Made by a program: the position numbers and the translations under genes | The notes under the pieces: generated by a model | The model's database searches: none | What the model saw: the letters and a program-made list of their open reading frames with translations, nothing else | Told to the model about the DNA's origin: nothing | From: Bacillota bacterium | GTDB taxonomy: Bacteria; Bacillota; Clostridia; Lachnospirales; Lachnospiraceae | NCBI GenBank assembly: GCA_023441965.1 | Contig: JAEZNB010000079.1 | Coordinates: 1 to 64,000, forward strand | Direction: 5' to 3' | DNA length: 64,000 nucleotides | Shown here: piece by piece, positions 8,991 through 18,074 of the stretch | How positions within the stretch are numbered: position 1 is the stretch's first letter | How the letters are laid out: every line of letters starts with the position of its first letter

Positions 8991-10169
8991 TTGACTGAGC
9001 TATTGGTCAGATTATTTATTAAAAATAAGGATATGGTTGATAACACCAGGGTACGTACTGCCTATGGCATACTTTCCAGTATCGTAGGTATTATATGCAA
9101 TGTTATCCTTTTTGCTGTGAAGCTGATTGTGGGGATGATCCTAAACAGTATCTCTGTTATGGCAGATGCCTTCAATAATTTATCCGATGCGGCCTCCTCC
9201 GTCATCAGCTTCTTCGGAGTTAAGCTGGCGGAAAGACCTGCAGATAAAGAGCATCCCTTCGGTCATGGAAGATTCGAATATATCGCAGCTCTGGCTGTCT
9301 CCTTTTTAATTCTTCAGGTGGGCTTCTCCCTATTTAAGAGCTCCTTTACCAAGATACTGAAGCCGGAGAGCATAAGCTTCAACCCGTGGATGATCGGCAT
9401 CCTGTGTCTGTCCATCCTGATCAAGGTTTGGCTCATGCTCTTTAACAGGAAGCTGGGGTGCCGGATCAATTCACCCGTCATGAAAGCAACCGCAGCAGAT
9501 TCCCTGGGAGATGTCATGGTGACAACAGCTACGGTGATCTCCACGATGATCGCGGGACTGAGCGGTTGGAGGATAGATGGTTATATGGGTATCATCGTTT
9601 CCGTCTTTGTCATCATTGCCGGTATCCGTATTGCCAAGGATACGCTGGAGCCCCTGCTGGGCCAGGCAATTGACCGGGACTTGTATGAGAAGCTTTCGGC
9701 CATGGTGGAAAGCTATGAGGATATCGTCGGAACTCATGACCTGATTATCCATAGCTATGGGCCGACCCACCGGATGGCCACCATTCATGCAGAGGTTCCC
9801 AATGATATTCATATTGAAAAGGCGCATGAAACGATAGACCGGATCGAACGGGATGTACTGGAGAGGCTGGATATCTTCCTGGTCATCCATATGGATCCTG
9901 TAGAAGTGAATGATGCGATGATTCTGGAGAAGAGAGATATGGTCATCCATATCATTCAGAGACTGGAGCCCAAGGCAGCCATCCATGATTTCAGAATCGT
10001 AAAGGGTGAGCTGCAGATCAACCTGATTTTTGATCTGGTGCTTCCCTATTCCTATAAGAAGGATGCGGAGCAGAGGCTGCTCTTAAAGATCGTGGAAGAG
10101 GTCAGAAAGCAGGATGCCAGATATAATTGTGTGATTACTCCTGAGAATTCCTATGTGGCAGAGGAGTAA
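8991..10169 (+). CDS. Cation diffusion facilitator (zinc/manganese/iron efflux)
   Basis: About 392 residues. CDF antiporter exporting divalent metal from the cytosol in exchange for protons. Six helices; the metal-site motifs are MADAFNNLSDAASS in TM2 and DSLGDVMVT in TM5, and the loop carries the HPFGHGR signature. A C-terminal cytoplasmic dimerisation domain follows, and a further 100 residues extend beyond the usual end. The start is taken as TTG at 8991 because AAGGGAG lies 9 bases upstream; an in-frame TTG at 8967 lies before that site. The amidohydrolase gene begins 30 bp downstream and is probably co-transcribed. Confidence 0.88.
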   Translation: MTELLVRLFIKNKDMVDNTRVRTAYGILSSIVGIICNVILFAVKLIVGMILNSISVMADAFNNLSDAASSVISFFGVKLAERPADKEHPFGHGRFEYIAALAVSFLILQVGFSLFKSSFTKILKPESISFNPWMIGILCLSILIKVWLMLFNRKLGCRINSPVMKATAADSLGDVMVTTATVISTMIAGLSGWRIDGYMGIIVSVFVIIAGIRIAKDTLEPLLGQAIDRDLYEKLSAMVESYEDIVGTHDLIIHSYGPTHRMATIHAEVPNDIHIEKAHETIDRIERDVLERLDIFLVIHMDPVEVNDAMILEKRDMVIHIIQRLEPKAAIHDFRIVKGELQINLIFDLVLPYSYKKDAEQRLLLKIVEEVRKQDARYNCVITPENSYVAEE

Positions 10170-10199
10170 CGGAAGAAGACAGAATAGGGGATAGAACTA

Positions 10200-11006
10200 A
10201 TGGTGATAGATTTTCATACACACATCTTTCCGGATAAGATTGCAAAGAAGACAATCGAGTATTTGGAGAAGGAGGGCAATGTCAAGGCGGCAACGGATGG
10301 TACTCTGACAGGGCTGTTAGGGTCCATGAGGGAGAACCGGATCGATATCTCCGTAGTAATGCCGGTGGTAACTAAGCCGGAGCAGTTTGACAATGTGAAT
10401 GCCTATGCTGCTGAGATCAACGGGAAGAAGGGGATCTTCTCCTTCGGGGGAATTCATCCGGATACGGAGGATTACCGGGTGAGCCTGGAGCGGATCAAGG
10501 AATATGGTTTGCCCGGAATTAAGCTGCATCCTGATTATCAGAGGACCTTTGTGGACGATCCGAGGATGGTCAGAATCATTGATTATGCAACAGAGCTGGG
10601 CTTGATCGTCCTGCTTCATGCGGGCATGGATATCGGCCTTCCCGATCCGATCCACTGTACACCGCAGCGGACGGTCCGTATGTTGGAGCAGATCAATCGG
10701 CCCGAGGCGAAGATCATACTGGCCCATACGGGAGGATATCAGCTTTGGGATGAAGTGGAGGAGTATCTTGTGGGAAGGAACGTCAGCTTCGACATCAGCT
10801 TTTCCTTAGGCAGAATCCCGGACAGGCAGCTCCTGCGCATCATTGAGAATCACGGGGCAGACCGCATCCTATTCGCCACGGATTCCCCCTGGGACGGACA
10901 GGGAAGCATCCTGAAGAGGTTCAAGGACTTAGGGCTTCCCAAGGAGGAAGAAGACCGTATTCTGTATCGAAATGCACAGGAACTCCTTGGTTTACAGCAG
11001 CTTTAA
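10200..11006 (+). CDS. Amidohydrolase-family metal-dependent hydrolase
   Basis: 268 residues. TIM-barrel hydrolase of the Amidohydro_2/TatD-like group. Metal-ligand motifs can be followed through the chain: DFHTHIFPDK at the N-terminus, IKLHPDYQ, LLHAGMD, LAHTGGYQ and LFATDSPWDG near the end. Substrate unknown; relatives include decarboxylases and lactonases. It sits 30 bp behind the CDF transporter gene with AGGGGAT before the ATG. Confidence 0.82.
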   Translation: MVIDFHTHIFPDKIAKKTIEYLEKEGNVKAATDGTLTGLLGSMRENRIDISVVMPVVTKPEQFDNVNAYAAEINGKKGIFSFGGIHPDTEDYRVSLERIKEYGLPGIKLHPDYQRTFVDDPRMVRIIDYATELGLIVLLHAGMDIGLPDPIHCTPQRTVRMLEQINRPEAKIILAHTGGYQLWDEVEEYLVGRNVSFDISFSLGRIPDRQLLRIIENHGADRILFATDSPWDGQGSILKRFKDLGLPKEEEDRILYRNAQELLGLQQL

Positions 11007-11046
11007 GCGGTGGCAGAAAATGGTTTGAAAAAATTGAAATTTGTAC

Positions 11047-11075
11047 TTGATAATTCATATCTGATGGGTTATAAT
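11047..11075 (+). promoter_or_regulatory. Predicted promoter of tRNA-Gln
   Basis: TTGATA (11047-11052), 17-bp spacer, TATAAT (11070-11075). A small hairpin (GCGGTT-GAAG-AACCGC, about 11086-11101) lies between promoter and tRNA and would be in the 5' leader of the precursor. Confidence 0.65.
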
Positions 11076-11116
11076 ATCATTCGTGGCGGTTGAAGAACCG
11101 CACAAATCAAATACCT

Positions 11117-11188
11117 AGGGGTATCGCCAAACGGTAAGGCACTGGACTCTGACTCCAGCATCTTAAGGATCGAATCCTTATACCCCTG
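11117..11188 (+). tRNA. tRNA-Gln (anticodon CTG)
   Basis: A complete cloverleaf. The acceptor stem AGGGGTA pairs with TACCCCT, with discriminator G. The D-arm has CGCCAAACGGTAAGGC. The anticodon stem CTGGA/TCCAG encloses the loop CTCTGAC with anticodon CTG. The T-arm AAGGATCGAATCCTT closes the structure. 72 nt without encoded CCA. The CTG isoacceptor reads CAG codons, so a separate TTG species must exist elsewhere. It has its own promoter and terminator. Confidence 0.97.
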
Positions 11189-11190
11189 CT

Positions 11191-11227
11191 AAAGGCCCTT
11201 GCTTTTCAAAAAAGAGGGTCTTTTTTC
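11191..11227 (+). terminator. Terminator of tRNA-Gln
   Basis: AAAGGCCCT (11191-11199) pairs with AGGGTCTTT (11215-11223, one G-T pair), followed by a run of six T. Confidence 0.8.
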
Positions 11228-11264
11228 TTATGCTTTTTTTGCACTTCAAAATAGATAACATTAA

Positions 11265-11292
11265 TTGACAAAATCCATGATATCAGTATAAT
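11265..11292 (+). promoter_or_regulatory. Predicted promoter of the LytTR two-component genes
   Basis: Consensus TTGACA (11265-11270) and TATAAT (11287-11292) with a 16-bp spacer, about 40 bp before the regulator start. Its near-consensus form suggests constitutive transcription of the sensor/regulator pair. Confidence 0.65.
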
Positions 11293-11334
11293 GAATCATA
11301 ACAGCAGGAAAAAGTTAGGGATGGGGACCCGTTT

Positions 11335-12030
11335 ATGAGAATAGCGGTTTGTGACGATACCAGAGCATATCGTGATAGCATTCATAATCTATGCATGGAT
11401 TATCTGCAGGATCGTAGGGTGGAAGCAGAGATCGTTCTCTTTATTTCGGGCGAGGAGCTTCTATCCTATGCCGATGAAATCAACATATTATTGCTTGATA
11501 TTGAGATGGAGGGCATGAATGGGATAGAGGTGAAGGAAGAGCTGCAGAGAAAGAGGCAGGATACCGGCATCATCTATATCACAAATCATACCCGGTTCAT
11601 GCAGGATGCCTTCGGAAGACAGGTCTATGGCTTCCTGTCAAAGCCGGTGAGCAAGGAGAAGCTTTATAAGCTGATGGATCAGGCCTTAAGGGAAATCGAA
11701 GAGGATTTCCTTGTATCCACGGAGGACAGGCTCTTCCCTTATATTAAAGCGAAAGGTATCCTATATATTAAGGCAGAGGATAAATATTCCGTCATAGTAA
11801 CCCCGGAGAGGGAGTATCTGCTTAGAAGAAATATGGTGGAATGGGAAGCCTGCCTGAGCGGGCGGAGCTTCTGCCGTGTACATAAATCCTACATTATCAA
11901 TCTGGACCATGTCTGCTGTGTGTCAGGGGATATCATCATGGATAACGGAGCAAGGATTAAGATCGGCAGGAGCAGAGTACAGATTTTTAAGGATCAATAT
12001 ATGGATTATTTAAGAAGAAAGGTTGTATAA
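11335..12030 (+). CDS. LytTR-family response regulator (AgrA/ComE type)
   Basis: 231 residues. Receiver domain (about 1-120) with the phospho-acceptor D55 in LLLDIEMEGMNG and the later conserved Thr/Lys positions (IYITNHTR, FLSKPVSKEKL). It is followed by a LytTR DNA-binding domain (about 135-231; ILYIKAEDKYSVI, FCRVHKSYIINLDHV). LytTR regulators bind paired direct repeats about two helical turns apart. Such a pair occurs downstream of the kinase gene at 13396-13425, in front of the 18-codon ORF, which is the likeliest local target. The kinase gene follows directly. Confidence 0.92.
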   Translation: MRIAVCDDTRAYRDSIHNLCMDYLQDRRVEAEIVLFISGEELLSYADEINILLLDIEMEGMNGIEVKEELQRKRQDTGIIYITNHTRFMQDAFGRQVYGFLSKPVSKEKLYKLMDQALREIEEDFLVSTEDRLFPYIKAKGILYIKAEDKYSVIVTPEREYLLRRNMVEWEACLSGRSFCRVHKSYIINLDHVCCVSGDIIMDNGARIKIGRSRVQIFKDQYMDYLRRKVV

Positions 12031-12031
12031 C

Positions 12032-13378
12032 TTGGATATTCCGGAGGATCTTGTCTATATCACCCTAACCGAACATCTGGAATTCTTGGATTCCCTTCTC
12101 GTTCTGGGAGGGATTCTTTCTTGCAGGATAAAAAAGAGAATATTGCCCTATATCCTTGCTTCCGCCGGCCTTACATTGCTGCTGGCCTGTATGATCCTGT
12201 GCGGTTATCAGAAAAACCTGCCACCCATATGCTTCCTGGCAGAGCTGGTCCTGATCTGGTATTTCGTTCAGGAAACCTTTTTCAAGAAAATCACCATGTA
12301 TATTATTTCTTATATTTTCAATTACGTTGTTTGCACCTTGGTCACCTCTCTGCTGTCACTTCTGTCCGGCTATAAGGAATCCGTATTCTGGAGCAGTCAT
12401 TCCTTAAGAATCCTTATCATCCTAATCAGTATCTCGATCGCAATTGTCGTCATAAGTATTCTCAAGAGATTCAGAAAGCCGGAATCCTCCTGGGCACGAA
12501 CCGCACCCTTCCGCTACCTGGCCTTAAGCATTCCGGGTCTGCTCTGCTGCGCCCTGGTCATATCCTTTGTACAGATGTCACGGTCAGGAGATCCGGTGAG
12601 CTATATTTTTGATAAGATTGCCGTATTCAGCGTCACCTTGATCTGTGTTGTCTATAGCGTAGGCACAGTATTGTTCATCTGGCTGAATGATACCAGAAAG
12701 AATTACCGGCTTCAGAATCAACTTAAGGATATGTATCTGAATATTCTGAAGAGCTACTATAAGAATATGCTTGAGAATGACCAGGAGCTTAGAAGGTTTC
12801 GGCATGATCTGAAGGCTTACATCGGTTGTATGAGGGTACTGGCAGAGCAGGAAAAATACGAGGAGCTGGTCAGGTATATCCGCAAGGTATCTTCAGAGGC
12901 AGACGGATTGACTCCTGACAGAATCCACTGCGGCAATGATATCGTAGATGCCATGATGAACTACCTGCTTCCGATCGCAGATAAGGAAGGCATCAGAATC
13001 AGCTTAGAGGGCACCCTGCCTTCGGATCTGGAGGTGGCTGACATAGATTTATGCACCATATTAAGCAATGCCATCATCAATGCAATCGATGCCTGCCGGG
13101 AGGCTATGTCAAAGAAGGACATCACCATCGGAGTCACTGTGGGAATGAGAAATGGGATGCTGTATCTGTCAATTGAAAATCCCGTGTCAAAGCCTGTGGA
13201 CATCAGTATACTGGGGAAAGGGACCATAAAGAGAGATAAGAAGAATCATGGCTTTGGGATCCGCAATCTTCTTGAGGCAGCAGAACGGAATCATGGACAA
13301 GTAAGATTCAGTAATCTGGAAGGAAGTTTTCTGGTCGAGGTTTTTCTGCAGACTAAGGTCCTGGCTGTTTCGAAATAA
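12032..13378 (+). CDS. GHKL-type sensor histidine kinase (AgrC/ComD-like)
   Basis: About 448 residues. The N-terminal 220 residues contain about six transmembrane helices, as in peptide-sensing HPK10 kinases. A coiled linker (LQNQLKDMYLNILKSYYK) then leads to the H-box FRHDLKAYIG (H258) and a HATPase_c_5 domain with N-box (LSNAIINAIDAC) and G-box (HGFGIRNLLEAAE). AgrC and ComD homologues detect extracellular peptides. TTG at 12032 is preferred because AGAAAGG ends 9 bases before it. TTG at 12023 would overlap the regulator gene but has only two bases of spacing. No AgrB processing enzyme, AgrD or peptide exporter lies nearby. Confidence 0.88.
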   Translation: MDIPEDLVYITLTEHLEFLDSLLVLGGILSCRIKKRILPYILASAGLTLLLACMILCGYQKNLPPICFLAELVLIWYFVQETFFKKITMYIISYIFNYVVCTLVTSLLSLLSGYKESVFWSSHSLRILIILISISIAIVVISILKRFRKPESSWARTAPFRYLALSIPGLLCCALVISFVQMSRSGDPVSYIFDKIAVFSVTLICVVYSVGTVLFIWLNDTRKNYRLQNQLKDMYLNILKSYYKNMLENDQELRRFRHDLKAYIGCMRVLAEQEKYEELVRYIRKVSSEADGLTPDRIHCGNDIVDAMMNYLLPIADKEGIRISLEGTLPSDLEVADIDLCTILSNAIINAIDACREAMSKKDITIGVTVGMRNGMLYLSIENPVSKPVDISILGKGTIKRDKKNHGFGIRNLLEAAERNHGQVRFSNLEGSFLVEVFLQTKVLAVSK

Positions 13379-13395
13379 GATCGAAATTTATGACA

Positions 13396-13425
13396 TTCAC
13401 GACATGAATTTGCGTTTCACGACAT
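13396..13425 (+). promoter_or_regulatory. Direct repeat, candidate LytTR regulator binding site
   Basis: Two identical copies of TTCACGACAT at 13396-13405 and 13416-13425, period 20 bp. The second copy ends just before the -35 region of a promoter whose -10 is TATGAT at 13449-13454 and whose -35 (AGAAAT at 13426-13431) is poor. That geometry fits an activator-dependent promoter of the AgrA/ComE class. LytTR sites are usually 21-22 bp apart, so 20 bp is slightly short. Confidence 0.55.
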
Positions 13426-13481
13426 AGAAATTGAAAAAATCCTAGTCATATGATAGGGTATGTTTAAAAGGAGGGATTGGT

Positions 13482-13538
13482 ATGGTAGTTGCATACGGAT
13501 TTTATGATTTGATCAGGTGGATTTTTGGAATCAGGTAA
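13482..13538 (+). CDS. Candidate 18-residue amphipathic micropeptide gene next to the LytTR system
   Basis: The ORF encodes MVVAYGFYDLIRWIFGIR, followed by TAA. It is far too short for routine gene callers, but three signals frame it: a perfect AGGAGG (13469-13474) 7 bases before the ATG, a direct-repeat promoter upstream, and a strong terminator 31 bp after the stop. The peptide is aromatic and hydrophobic with net charge about +1. It has no signal sequence, no double-glycine leader and no cysteine for an AgrD-type lactone. By analogy with delta-haemolysin and other phenol-soluble modulins, or with short hydrophobic pheromones, it could be a secreted effector or signal of the adjacent kinase. 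That function is inference; only the gene architecture is seen. Confidence 0.6.
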   Translation: MVVAYGFYDLIRWIFGIR

Positions 13539-13569
13539 CTTGTTGTTGGGGGAATCATCATATACTTAG

Positions 13570-13613
13570 GTTCATCCTTGTACCGGTAGCACGGAACAAG
13601 GATGAACTTTTTC
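13570..13613 (+). terminator. Strong terminator of the micropeptide transcript
   Basis: A perfect 12-bp stem GTTCATCCTTGT (13570-13581) / ACAAGGATGAAC (13596-13607), with inner CCG/CGG pairing, followed by five T. It defines a transcript of about 150 nt. Confidence 0.9.
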
Positions 13614-13739
13614 TGTGCTTTTCTTTACGTTAATGATATTACCAGTGTATTTTCACAGGAGAATATAGTAATATAATGGGGAGGACATGCTGCTTTATCT
13701 GAGGCTGGGTAAGGAGCCGGACGGAGGAGGGGAGAATAA

Positions 13740-14885
13740 ATGAGATTATTACATACTTCGGATTTACATATCGGTAAGAAGGTGAATGAATTCTCGATGC
13801 TGGAGGACCAGGAGTATATACTGAAGCAGATCTTACATATAACAGAGGAATATAAGCCGGATGGCATTCTGATCGCCGGGGACATCTATGACAAGGGAAT
13901 ACCCGGAGTGGAAGCAGTCACTTTGTTTGACTGGTTCCTGACTGAGCTTTATAAGAGGAAGCTGGAGGTCTTTATGGTCAGCGGTAATCACGATTCCTCG
14001 GAGAGGGTCGAATTTGGTGGGCGGATACTCACTGACACCCGGATCCATATAGCGGGAACCTATCAGGGAAAGCTGGAGAGGATTGCCCTGTCGGATGAGC
14101 ATGGTCCCCTGTATATCTACCTGCTGCCCTTTGTAAAGCCTGCTTTGGTCAGACGGTATTTTCCGGAGGTCATGACCTATCAGGAGGCAGTGGAGGCAAT
14201 CCTAAGACAGGAGGAGATAGATGAGTCTCTGCGGAATGTCCTTCTGGCACATCAGTTTATCACCAGTGGGGATACACAGCCGGAGCGCTGCGAATCGGAG
14301 ACTGTCTCGATCGGAGGACTGGACAATATCGATGCCTCTGTTTTTGATGCCTTTGACTATGTGGCTCTGGGACATCTGCATGGACCGCAGGGGATCGGAA
14401 GAGATACGGTCCGTTATGCAGGCTCACCTCTGAAATATTCCTTCTCTGAGGCTAGGCAGATAAAATCGGTTACCCTAATAGAGCTGGGGAAGAAATCAGA
14501 GCTAAGCTATCAGAAGCTGCCGCTGCAGCCCCTTCGGGACCTTAGGGAAATCAAGGGACCGATACAGGCCCTGACCGATCCCAAGGTCTACAGCCGGGCC
14601 AATACCCTGGATTACATCCACGCTACCCTGACGGATGAGGAGGAGCTTTATGATGCCATCGGCAAGCTCCGCAGTGTTTATCCGAATATCATGAGACTGG
14701 ACTTTGAGAACAGCCGGACCGCATGGAATGCGGAGGCCTTACTTGCCGCAGCCAAGGTGGAGGAGCGCAGCTCACTTGAGCTATTTGAGGAATTCTATGA
14801 AAACCAGAACAATCAGCCGATGAATGAGGAGCAGAGAGCCATCCTGCAGAGGCTTTTTGAAGAAATGGCAGGTGATGTGGAATGA
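13740..14885 (+). CDS. sbcD: Exonuclease subunit SbcD
   Basis: 381 residues. Mre11-type nuclease subunit of SbcCD, which opens hairpins and degrades DNA ends. The metallophosphoesterase motifs appear in order: SDLHIG (residues 7-12), GDIYDKG, SGNHDS, then the distal His motifs LLAHQF and ALGHLHG. The C-terminal part is the SbcC-binding region. AGGAGGGGAG precedes the ATG. The stop overlaps the sbcC start (ATGA), giving translational coupling. Confidence 0.95.
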   Translation: MRLLHTSDLHIGKKVNEFSMLEDQEYILKQILHITEEYKPDGILIAGDIYDKGIPGVEAVTLFDWFLTELYKRKLEVFMVSGNHDSSERVEFGGRILTDTRIHIAGTYQGKLERIALSDEHGPLYIYLLPFVKPALVRRYFPEVMTYQEAVEAILRQEEIDESLRNVLLAHQFITSGDTQPERCESETVSIGGLDNIDASVFDAFDYVALGHLHGPQGIGRDTVRYAGSPLKYSFSEARQIKSVTLIELGKKSELSYQKLPLQPLRDLREIKGPIQALTDPKVYSRANTLDYIHATLTDEEELYDAIGKLRSVYPNIMRLDFENSRTAWNAEALLAAAKVEERSSLELFEEFYENQNNQPMNEEQRAILQRLFEEMAGDVE

Positions 14886-17800
14886 AACCGATCAGTTTAA
14901 TCATGAGTGCATTCGGACCCTTCCGGGAGGTCACTCACGTACCCTTCTCGGAATTGGGAACAGGCGGGCTGTTCCTGATCAATGGAGATACCGGCTCGGG
15001 AAAGACCACCATATTCGATGCGATTTCCTTTGCTCTCTATGGCAATGCCAGCGGAGAGAACCGAACGTCAGATTCCTTTCGCAGCGATTATGCCTCGGAA
15101 GAAGAGGAAACCTATGTGGAGCTGATCTTTCATCATAAGCAGAGGGAATATAAGATCAGGCGGAATCCCAGCTATCTAAGATCGAAGAAACGGGGCAGTG
15201 GGAAGACAGAACAGAAGTCGGATGCCACCCTGATCCTGCCCGACGGGAGGGTGATCAGTGGCTATGCCCAGGTAACCCAGGCAGTAACAGAGCTTCTGGG
15301 GATTGATTGGAAGCAATATAAGCAGATATCCATGCTGGCACAGGGAGAATTCCTTCGATTGCTGACAGCGGGAAGCGATGAGCGGGGCATGATCTTCCGC
15401 AAGGTATTCGGGACACAGAGGTATGCATATCTTCAGCAGAGGCTGAAGGACATGACAGGAAAGCTAAGGGCACAATGCGAGGAGCTTGACCGAGGTATCC
15501 TGCAGTACCTAAGCGGGATCAGCTGCGGGGAGGACTGGATCCATAAGGCTGCCCTGGAGGAAGGGATAAAAGCAGGGGATATCAATCAGGTTACCAAGCT
15601 TATGGAGCTTCTGAAGGAATTACTGGCGGATGATCAGGTCCTGTATGAGGAATTGAGCGGGAAATATCAACAGATCAGAGAAGAGCTTGAGAAGGTTTCT
15701 GCCGAATATTCCCTGGCAGAGCAATTTAACCGGATGCTTGCAGAGCTAAGGACGGCAGAGGAGGAGTATCATAAGCTGACCCTGAAAACAGAAGAGATGC
15801 AGAGGATAGAAAAGCGCTGCCTCAGAGGAGAGAAGGCCCTGCATTCCGTAAAGCCACTGGAGGATGCCTATGTAAGATTTGCCAAGGACCTAAAGGAGCT
15901 GGAGGTGGATATCGAAAGAGAAAAGGCAGAGAAGGCGAAGCTGGAGGCAGAGGAAGAGAGACGGAAAGAAGAGGTTCAGGCCAGGGAAGCCTGTAAACCC
16001 AGGATAGAAGAACTGCTGAAGGAAGAGAACCGTCTGGAGGAAGAGATACATAAGCACGAGGACCTTCTTGAACAGGAGAAGCAGGGTAGCCTGCTGGAGC
16101 AGAAGAAACAGACACTGGAGAAGAAAATCAGCGAGCTGCAGGCAGGGAAGGAAAGACTGAAGCAGGAGCAGGCGATCAAGCAGGCAGAGCAGGAGCAGGC
16201 GGCAGACTGTGAGAAGGACCTGGCAGTCTGTGAGAGTAAGCTGGAAGCATCGAAGCAAGCGATGGAGCAGCTCCAAAGGCTCTTAAAGGAAGCAGGAGAG
16301 ATAGAAAGGGAAGAGAAAGGCTACCACAGTCTGACAGAGCATTATCAAACTGTGGAAAGAAGGTATCTGGAACAGAGCAGAAGCTATGGGGAGATGGAGG
16401 CTGCTTTCTACCGGGAGCAGGCGGGCATTCTGGCGGCAGCCCTGGAGTCGGGTAGGCCTTGCCCGGTCTGTGGCTCAACAGAGCATCCCCGGAAGGCGGC
16501 GCTGACTGAGGGAGCGCCCAGTGAAGAGCTCTTAAAGAAGGAAAAGCATCGGCTTGAGACAGTGCGGGAAGAGCTACAGGCTGCCGGCAGTACCTGTGAA
16601 GCGCAGAAATCCAAGCTGGTAACACTGCAGAAGACCCTGCTGGACCATGGGAAGCTCTTGCTGTCCGACAGTTTGATGGTTGACTGTGGCGATGGACAGT
16701 CCGCCGGTGATGAGGTAAGCAGAATATCAGGACTGGCTGACCGGGAGCTTGCCAAGGCCTTGGAAGACTTCCGTGAGCTGGAGAAGAAGAGGGGGATGCT
16801 GAAGGAGGAGCGAAACCGTAAGGAGCTTCGCATGAGGAGACTGCTGGAGATAGGAGCAGACCTGCAGAAATCCGAGGAGAGCATCACTGTCCTGAAGGAA
16901 GAGCTGGATACGGTAGTCATGGATCTGAACAGGGCGCTGGGAAGGATCCAGGGTCTGAAGAAGGACCTGAAATTTACCGGGAAAGAGGAAGCAGAAGCTG
17001 CCAAGAGAGTGCTGAAGGCAGAAAGAGAGCAGCTTCAGGAGCTCTTACTTGCGGCAGAGCAGGCTTTACGAAGCTGCGAGCTTGGACTCGGCAGGATCAA
17101 GGCTGTCCTGACGGATCATGAGAAGAAGCATGCCCTTAAGCTTAAGGACTGTATCCGGGCGAAGGAGCTATATGACAGTAAGCTTCTGGAGTGTGGCTTT
17201 CAGTCAGAAGGGGCAGGGAAGGAAGAAGCATACCGAGAAGCCCTGCTGACAGAAGAAGAGCTTCAGAGCCTGAAAAATTCGCTTGATACCTATCATAAAT
17301 CGGTAGAAGCCGTTACTAATCGGATCCTGCAGCTGAAGAAGAATACTGAGGGCAGGCAGGAGAAGGATCTGCAGCAGCTCTTGTCCATACAGGAGGAAGG
17401 GAAGCGACAGTATCAGGAGGTTTATGATCGAATCAGCCAGATCTTTGGCAGACTGAAGAATAATGAAGTCATCCTAAGAAAGGTTGGGGAGCAGAGCAGG
17501 CAGCAGGAGAAGCTTCGCTGGGAATATCTTATGTTAAATAATCTGTCCCGTACGGCAAACGGAGACCTGACAGGTAAGAGTAAGCTGGCCTTTGAGCAGT
17601 ATGTCCAGGCCTTTTACTTCGAAAGAGTGATTCGGGAAGCGAATAAACGCTTTTATCAGATGTCCGGCCACCAGTATGTGCTTCAGAGAAAGAAGGATGC
17701 TACAGACCTAAGAAGCTCTGCCGGTCTGGAGCTGGAGGTTATGGATTATTATACCGGAAAGGCCAGATCCATCAATTCCTTGTCCGGCGGTGAATCCTTT

Positions 17801-18070
17801 AAGGCTGCGCTGTCTCTGGCCCTGGGCTTATCTGATGTCATTCAGTCCTACGCCGGTGGGATCGAAATGGACGCAATGTTTGTGGATGAAGGCTTCGGTA
17901 CGCTAGACAGCGAATCCCTGGAACAGGCAATCGAAACCCTGAATGCCCTGACAGCCGGTAACAGACTGGTCGGGATCATCTCCCATGTGGGAGAGCTGAA
18001 GGAGAGGATCGACAAGAAGCTCCTGATTGAGAAGAGCATGGAAGGCAGCAAACTAAAGCTGGTGAAATAG
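14882..18070 (+). CDS. sbcC: Exonuclease subunit SbcC (Rad50-like ATPase)
   Basis: 1062 residues, full length. SMC-like ATPase that gates the SbcD nuclease on DNA ends and hairpins. Walker A (NGDTGSGKT) is at residues 34-42. Two long Glu/Lys-rich coiled coils flank the zinc hook CPVC at 527-530. The ABC signature SLSGGESF and Walker B with D-loop (MFVDEGFGTLDSESL) close the head. The C-terminus (HVGELKERIDKKLLIEK) matches the family. The gene ends four bases before a 216-bp palindrome, a class of structure this complex attacks. Confidence 0.96.
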   Translation: MKPISLIMSAFGPFREVTHVPFSELGTGGLFLINGDTGSGKTTIFDAISFALYGNASGENRTSDSFRSDYASEEEETYVELIFHHKQREYKIRRNPSYLRSKKRGSGKTEQKSDATLILPDGRVISGYAQVTQAVTELLGIDWKQYKQISMLAQGEFLRLLTAGSDERGMIFRKVFGTQRYAYLQQRLKDMTGKLRAQCEELDRGILQYLSGISCGEDWIHKAALEEGIKAGDINQVTKLMELLKELLADDQVLYEELSGKYQQIREELEKVSAEYSLAEQFNRMLAELRTAEEEYHKLTLKTEEMQRIEKRCLRGEKALHSVKPLEDAYVRFAKDLKELEVDIEREKAEKAKLEAEEERRKEEVQAREACKPRIEELLKEENRLEEEIHKHEDLLEQEKQGSLLEQKKQTLEKKISELQAGKERLKQEQAIKQAEQEQAADCEKDLAVCESKLEASKQAMEQLQRLLKEAGEIEREEKGYHSLTEHYQTVERRYLEQSRSYGEMEAAFYREQAGILAAALESGRPCPVCGSTEHPRKAALTEGAPSEELLKKEKHRLETVREELQAAGSTCEAQKSKLVTLQKTLLDHGKLLLSDSLMVDCGDGQSAGDEVSRISGLADRELAKALEDFRELEKKRGMLKEERNRKELRMRRLLEIGADLQKSEESITVLKEELDTVVMDLNRALGRIQGLKKDLKFTGKEEAEAAKRVLKAEREQLQELLLAAEQALRSCELGLGRIKAVLTDHEKKHALKLKDCIRAKELYDSKLLECGFQSEGAGKEEAYREALLTEEELQSLKNSLDTYHKSVEAVTNRILQLKKNTEGRQEKDLQQLLSIQEEGKRQYQEVYDRISQIFGRLKNNEVILRKVGEQSRQQEKLRWEYLMLNNLSRTANGDLTGKSKLAFEQYVQAFYFERVIREANKRFYQMSGHQYVLQRKKDATDLRSSAGLELEVMDYYTGKARSINSLSGGESFKAALSLALGLSDVIQSYAGGIEMDAMFVDEGFGTLDSESLEQAIETLNALTAGNRLVGIISHVGELKERIDKKLLIEKSMEGSKLKLVK

Positions 18071-18074
18071 ATAT

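Noticed and set aside
15822..17004. Long minus-strand open frames inside sbcC
   Set aside because: They are Leu/Ser-rich mirror frames of the Glu/Lys-rich coiled coil and have no ribosome sites.
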